A stretch of 35,410 nt of DNA from a virus: positions 1-35,410 of IMG/VR virus record IMGVR_UViG_3300032323_003479. The stretch is one strand, 5' to 3'. Each line of letters starts with the position of its first letter. The stretch's first letter is position 1. The position numbers were made by a program, and so were the translations under genes. The notes below the pieces were generated by a model. That model worked only from the letters and a program-made list of their open reading frames with translations. It searched no databases and had not been told where the DNA came from. Of the stretch, positions 31,750 through 35,410 are shown in pieces.

Positions 31750-34092
31750 ATGGCTATTTTAGGAGAAACTTTTAAATCGTATGTTAAAGATCAAATTAGC
31801 ACACGTCAAAATAAGTTATCATCATTTAATAAAGATAATGATTTATTACTATATTTAACCTCTAATACTACTTTTGTAAGATTAACTTCAGGAGTTGATG
31901 TAGGACCAGATGTATTGCAGGAATATGGTTTGCCTTCAAATCTAGCTGGAAATCTTTTAGCTCAACAGTATGTTTTAGAAGCTGCTCGCTTTAATGGAAA
32001 TTTTACTTCAGGTGTAGGATATGATTTATCAAACTCATCATATGGGTTTGCTTCTAATACTGACTATGGATTTGTACCACCTCCAGGTATAACTCAAATG
32101 GATGTCAAAACATTAAACCGTGGTACTATCCGTGAAGCTAACATTCAACTTATATGTCATAATGTAACTCAGCTCCATATTATAAATATTTTATTTTTAA
32201 AATTAAAATACTCATTATTATTAGAATGGGGCCATACAGTTTATTATAATAATGAAGGGCAATTAATACAAGGATTTGATATACCTAATTTTTCTACTGA
32301 TTTTTTAGCTGGTGGAAAAACTTCATCTACAATATTAGTAGAGTTAGAAAAAAGAAGAGCAACATCATGTGGTAACTATGATGCTTTTTTTGGGTGGATT
32401 AAAAACTTCCAATGGGAAGTTCAAGAAAACGGAACATATGTTATTACAATTTCAGCTATATCCACTGGTGATGTTATAGAATCATTAAAAATTAATACTA
32501 ATTTTGACCCAAATAAAAAAGAAGAAAAAGATGACAATAGATACTCTAAATCAGATCTTCATCATATTTTAGGTACAATTAGACAAAATAAAAAATTAAA
32601 TCAAGATGGTTTTTTAAATGGATTTAATACTGGAGATGAAAATTGTTTAAATTCTAATGCGTTAGCTAAATTAGCTGGTCGTACATCAAACTATAATGAA
32701 CCTGGAGATAACAATAATATATCATCACCTAATAGTATTTTATCTGAAAAAGAAGCCATTAGGGTAAAATTTCCAAATCTTCAAGTGACAACAAATAAAA
32801 ACGGTAAAGATATTCAAAGTGACCAATATTATATAAAACTAGGAGCTTTGTTACGGATTATAGAATCATTTATATTATATTATGATACTAGTAAAAATGA
32901 AATTTATTCTTCTACAACAGTAAATGAACTTCTAAAAGCTTTAGAAAAAGCATCAGACCAACCCCTCCCATCCCCAGACCAACCAAATCAAGGTAAACCT
33001 CCAATATTTAAAATAAATCATGATTATGAAGCTAATGAATGTTTAACTACAATTAATCAGGTTCCTATTGATCCTAGAATAGCTTTAATACCATTATCAA
33101 CCGCACCTACTAGTGGTCCTATAAGTAATATTAGTAATAGTTATAGAACTAAAGATGATTCAAACCCATATGTAGCTAAAACTATGCATATCTATATTAA
33201 TATAGATTATATTGTATCTTCTTTAGATGATAATATAGATGAAGATGGTGATATAGCTTTACAATCATTTTTAATTTCTCTACTAAACGGTATTAGCTCA
33301 GCTTTAGGCAGTATAAATAAATTTGAAATTGATTATGATGATGCTACTAATGCTTTTTCTATTGTAGATACAGCTTTAATTCCTTTAAAATATCAAGCTA
33401 CTGATGAAATATCTCAAATTAATATTAATTCTTTTAATCCAAATGAATTAAAGGGAGGAAGTTTTGTTACAAGTTTTGGATTAAAAACAGACATATATTC
33501 ATCTATTGGAAACGCTATTGCTTTAGGAGCTCAAGGTGGAGGTAGTTCTATGTCTGCTGCTTCTACTTCATATGGTAACATCAATTCAGGCATAATAGAT
33601 AGAATTGTAACAGTTAAAGCTAATGCTAATAATCCAACTGATGAAGAAGCAGAAAAAAAAGCAACTGAAGAACAAGCCAATATTGAAAAAGAATTTGGTA
33701 ATTTTGTGACACTGTTAAACTCCTCCACCCAGAAAAAATCATTAAGTCCTGATGATATTGATTACTATAGTAATTATATTATGAATGTGCTTCAAAAAGA
33801 TTTATATAATGCTACACAAAATAGTTCTATACCTGGAACTATATTTATACCTTTAAATCTTAATTTAACAGCCAAAGGCATAAGCGGCCTCAGACAATAT
33901 CAGGTTTTTACTATAACTGAAAATTTATTACCTAAAGAATATTATAATAAATTAAAATTTATAACCACAACTATAGAACATAAAGTAGACGCTTCTAAAG
34001 GTTGGGAGACAACTATTAACACTATAGGTATACCTTATAAAAAACAAGACAAACCCCCTACACCTTCAACTTCATTATTACCAAAATCTTAA
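31750..34092 (+). CDS. Large baseplate protein, probable hub component
   Basis: 780 aa. The N-terminal third includes LTSGVDVGPDVLQEYGLP, an R-E-A-N-I-Q-L block (GTIREANIQLICHNV), LLLEWGHTVYYN and WIKNFQWEVQENGTYVITIS, a beta-rich pattern that fits a gp27/gpD-type hub ring. The C-terminal part (KLKFITTTIEHKVDASKGWE followed by TTINTIGIPY) resembles the usual end of such hub proteins. Between lies a long polar section including a helical Glu/Lys/Ala-rich segment (about 625-650). T4 gp27 is 391 aa, so this would be about twice as long. Placement next to gp48-like and gp53-like genes supports a baseplate role. No lysozyme domain is seen. The exact identity is uncertain. Confidence 0.55.
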   Translation: MAILGETFKSYVKDQISTRQNKLSSFNKDNDLLLYLTSNTTFVRLTSGVDVGPDVLQEYGLPSNLAGNLLAQQYVLEAARFNGNFTSGVGYDLSNSSYGFASNTDYGFVPPPGITQMDVKTLNRGTIREANIQLICHNVTQLHIINILFLKLKYSLLLEWGHTVYYNNEGQLIQGFDIPNFSTDFLAGGKTSSTILVELEKRRATSCGNYDAFFGWIKNFQWEVQENGTYVITISAISTGDVIESLKINTNFDPNKKEEKDDNRYSKSDLHHILGTIRQNKKLNQDGFLNGFNTGDENCLNSNALAKLAGRTSNYNEPGDNNNISSPNSILSEKEAIRVKFPNLQVTTNKNGKDIQSDQYYIKLGALLRIIESFILYYDTSKNEIYSSTTVNELLKALEKASDQPLPSPDQPNQGKPPIFKINHDYEANECLTTINQVPIDPRIALIPLSTAPTSGPISNISNSYRTKDDSNPYVAKTMHIYINIDYIVSSLDDNIDEDGDIALQSFLISLLNGISSALGSINKFEIDYDDATNAFSIVDTALIPLKYQATDEISQININSFNPNELKGGSFVTSFGLKTDIYSSIGNAIALGAQGGGSSMSAASTSYGNINSGIIDRIVTVKANANNPTDEEAEKKATEEQANIEKEFGNFVTLLNSSTQKKSLSPDDIDYYSNYIMNVLQKDLYNATQNSSIPGTIFIPLNLNLTAKGISGLRQYQVFTITENLLPKEYYNKLKFITTTIEHKVDASKGWETTINTIGIPYKKQDKPPTPSTSLLPKS

Positions 34093-34094
34093 TA

Positions 34095-34631
34095 ATGGCT
34101 TATCTACCTAAAAATAAAATTAAAACTGGTCTTTATGCTTCTAATAAACAATTTGTTTATCAAGATACAACTGACTTCTATGTTGGACCATATTATGCTT
34201 TATACAACGGAAAATTCTTTACAGGCCAAGACCAAAATGCTTCCAACTCAAAAGAAATAATTAAATTTGAACCAGCTAAAGTTACTTCAACATCTCCTAA
34301 ACCAATAGGTTTAGCTCAATCTCCATTATTTCCTACAGATCAAGATTATAAAAATGGGTTTTTTAATCGTTATTTTTTAGTAAAATATAACCAACCACTT
34401 TTTATTGAAACAGATAAACAAACTTATGATAAATATACTCAACGTAATCCCCAAGTTTCTTGGCAGTTGTATAATCCTGTTCTTTTAATATGGAAGTTAA
34501 CAGGTGATATAAATCAAGTAGCTCAAACCAATAAAAATTCTACACTCATCATAGAACAAAAACAATCAGTTTTTGGTTTAAGTCTTTACCTAAAAGAAAA
34601 TTGGACACAGTATTATAAAGCTAATCCTTAG
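34095..34631 (+). CDS. Hypothetical structural protein with YVGPYYALYNG motif
   Basis: 178 aa, starting 2 bases after the preceding stop. The N-terminal section holds FYVGPYYALYNGKFFTGQDQ, a Tyr/Gly-rich block I associate with small proteins in phage baseplate clusters, without a known function. The C-terminal half has VSWQLYNPVLLIWKLTGDIN and ends in an aromatic, basic tail. It is the last gene of the late cluster before the polymerase. Coupling to the hub gene suggests a baseplate or assembly role. Confidence 0.6.
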   Translation: MAYLPKNKIKTGLYASNKQFVYQDTTDFYVGPYYALYNGKFFTGQDQNASNSKEIIKFEPAKVTSTSPKPIGLAQSPLFPTDQDYKNGFFNRYFLVKYNQPLFIETDKQTYDKYTQRNPQVSWQLYNPVLLIWKLTGDINQVAQTNKNSTLIIEQKQSVFGLSLYLKENWTQYYKANP

Positions 34632-34652
34632 CTTGGCTTAAGATAATTTTTT
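34627..34652 (+). terminator. Weak candidate terminator at the end of the late cluster
   Basis: CTTAGC pairs with GCTTAAG (one bulged T) around a TTG loop, followed by ATAA and six T. It overlaps the stop codon at 34629-34631. The remaining gap to 34677 carries TTGTTATATTATGG, which may belong to a different, non-late promoter, as no ATATTTATWA copy occurs here. Confidence 0.35.
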
Positions 34653-34676
34653 GTTATATTATGGTAAATAAAGGTT

Positions 34677-35410
34677 ATGTATTATCTAATAGAAAGTCAA
34701 CATCAATTTGAGGAGTTTGCTCAACAGCAAACTAACAAATGTTTTGTTGAACTTATTCTAAATCATGATCTAATACATCCTGTCTTAAATGATGTTTCAT
34801 TAGTTTATATTAGACCTGAAAGTGATAAAAAAGGATATGTTATTCCTATATCACATAATGAATCATTTTCTATTCCATTTCAACAAATTAAAAAACTTAT
34901 AGCAAGTTATAAAGAAGTATTTGTTAGAGATAAGAAAACAAGTATGTATTTTTTAAATAAAAAGAATTTAATACATGCTCCTATTAAAACAAAAGAATTA
35001 TCATTTCCTATCTATGATTATTACCATAGACAATATCCGAACCGAAATGATATAAATAAATTTATCCCTATTGCTAAACACTATGAACGTTGTGAAGAAT
35101 ATTTTAAACATGTAAACTTCACATCACAATCTGAGTTCTATAACAAAGCAATAGAGTTATTCCAGACAATAGAATCAAGTGGTATTAGTGTGAATACAAC
35201 GCTTATAGACGATTATTTTACACCAAACAATACCCTCCATTCAGTAAAGAACAATATAATATACTCACAGTACAATGTAGATACTACAACTAAAAGACCA
35301 TCAAATAGTTTTAATGGTATCAATTTTGCCGCTTTACCTAAAGATGGTTCTAGAAAAGCATTTGTATCTACAAATGGTAAGTTAGTAGATATTGATATTG
35401 ATTCTTATCA
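34677..35410 (+). CDS. Family A DNA polymerase, 5' part only
   Basis: 244 complete codons, open to the window edge. The strongest evidence is at the end: residues 203-215 TTTKRPSNSFNGI match the 'TxTGRxSSxxPNxQNIP' signature of family A polymerases, followed by INFAALPKDGSRKAFV and GKLVDIDIDSY, corresponding to motif A (the catalytic Asp region DYSQIELR in Pol I). The N-terminal 200 residues are less conserved and show no clear 3'-5' exonuclease motif. The start at ATG 34677 follows AAAGG. Family A is unlike T4 itself, whose polymerase is family B. The remaining catalytic motifs B and C lie outside the window. Confidence 0.75.
   Translation, partial: MYYLIESQHQFEEFAQQQTNKCFVELILNHDLIHPVLNDVSLVYIRPESDKKGYVIPISHNESFSIPFQQIKKLIASYKEVFVRDKKTSMYFLNKKNLIHAPIKTKELSFPIYDYYHRQYPNRNDINKFIPIAKHYERCEEYFKHVNFTSQSEFYNKAIELFQTIESSGISVNTTLIDDYFTPNNTLHSVKNNIIYSQYNVDTTTKRPSNSFNGINFAALPKDGSRKAFVSTNGKLVDIDIDSY

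Overview
The window is the virion-structure region of a tailed, contractile (myovirus) phage related to T4 but distant from it. Recognisable T4-type proteins are the prohead scaffold (gp22-like), major capsid protein gp23, neck proteins gp13 and gp14, tail terminator gp15, sheath gp18, tube gp19, gp26-like hub/chaperone protein, a giant tape measure in the gp29 position, a gp48/gp54-like tube-baseplate protein, a gp53-like LysM wedge protein and a probable hub protein. DNA is AT-rich and every gene is on the + strand. Most starts follow A-rich leaders without a Shine-Dalgarno sequence, which fits a Bacteroidota host. That host call is inference; nothing in the window names the host.

Layout: 41-2875 head (scaffold, capsid, terminator). 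2958-3653 PhoH-like ATPase. 3676-6646 neck/tail-completion operon 13-14-15 with overlapping stops and starts. 6646-19620 is about 13 kb of fibre and adhesin genes: Ser/Ala/Thr-rich fibres with TASYAL-type hexads, a 1316-aa fibre with a SHAEG beta-roll, two LamG-like lectins, two glycine-rich adhesins and several small proteins. 19642-22211 holds a small coiled-coil protein, sheath and tube, closed by a terminator. 22316-29538 holds the gp26-like protein, a frameshifted downstream ORF and the tape measure. 29595-34631 holds baseplate genes. At 34677 a family A DNA polymerase begins and runs off the right edge.

The head, tube, sheath and baseplate genes build the particle. The adhesin block between gp15 and gp18 supplies interchangeable receptor-binding parts and looks like the fast-evolving section.

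Three features deserve most attention. (1) A T7 slippery run joins the gp26-like ORF to a downstream ORF that has no credible start of its own; the pair sits directly before the tape measure, where other phages make tail-chaperone frameshift products. (2) An ATATTTATWA motif recurs in ten intergenic gaps and is a candidate late promoter. (3) Protein-level repeats are extensive in the big fibre and the tape measure. No tRNA, CRISPR array, integrase, reverse transcriptase or insertion sequence was seen. No gene-free stretch exceeds about 105 bases.
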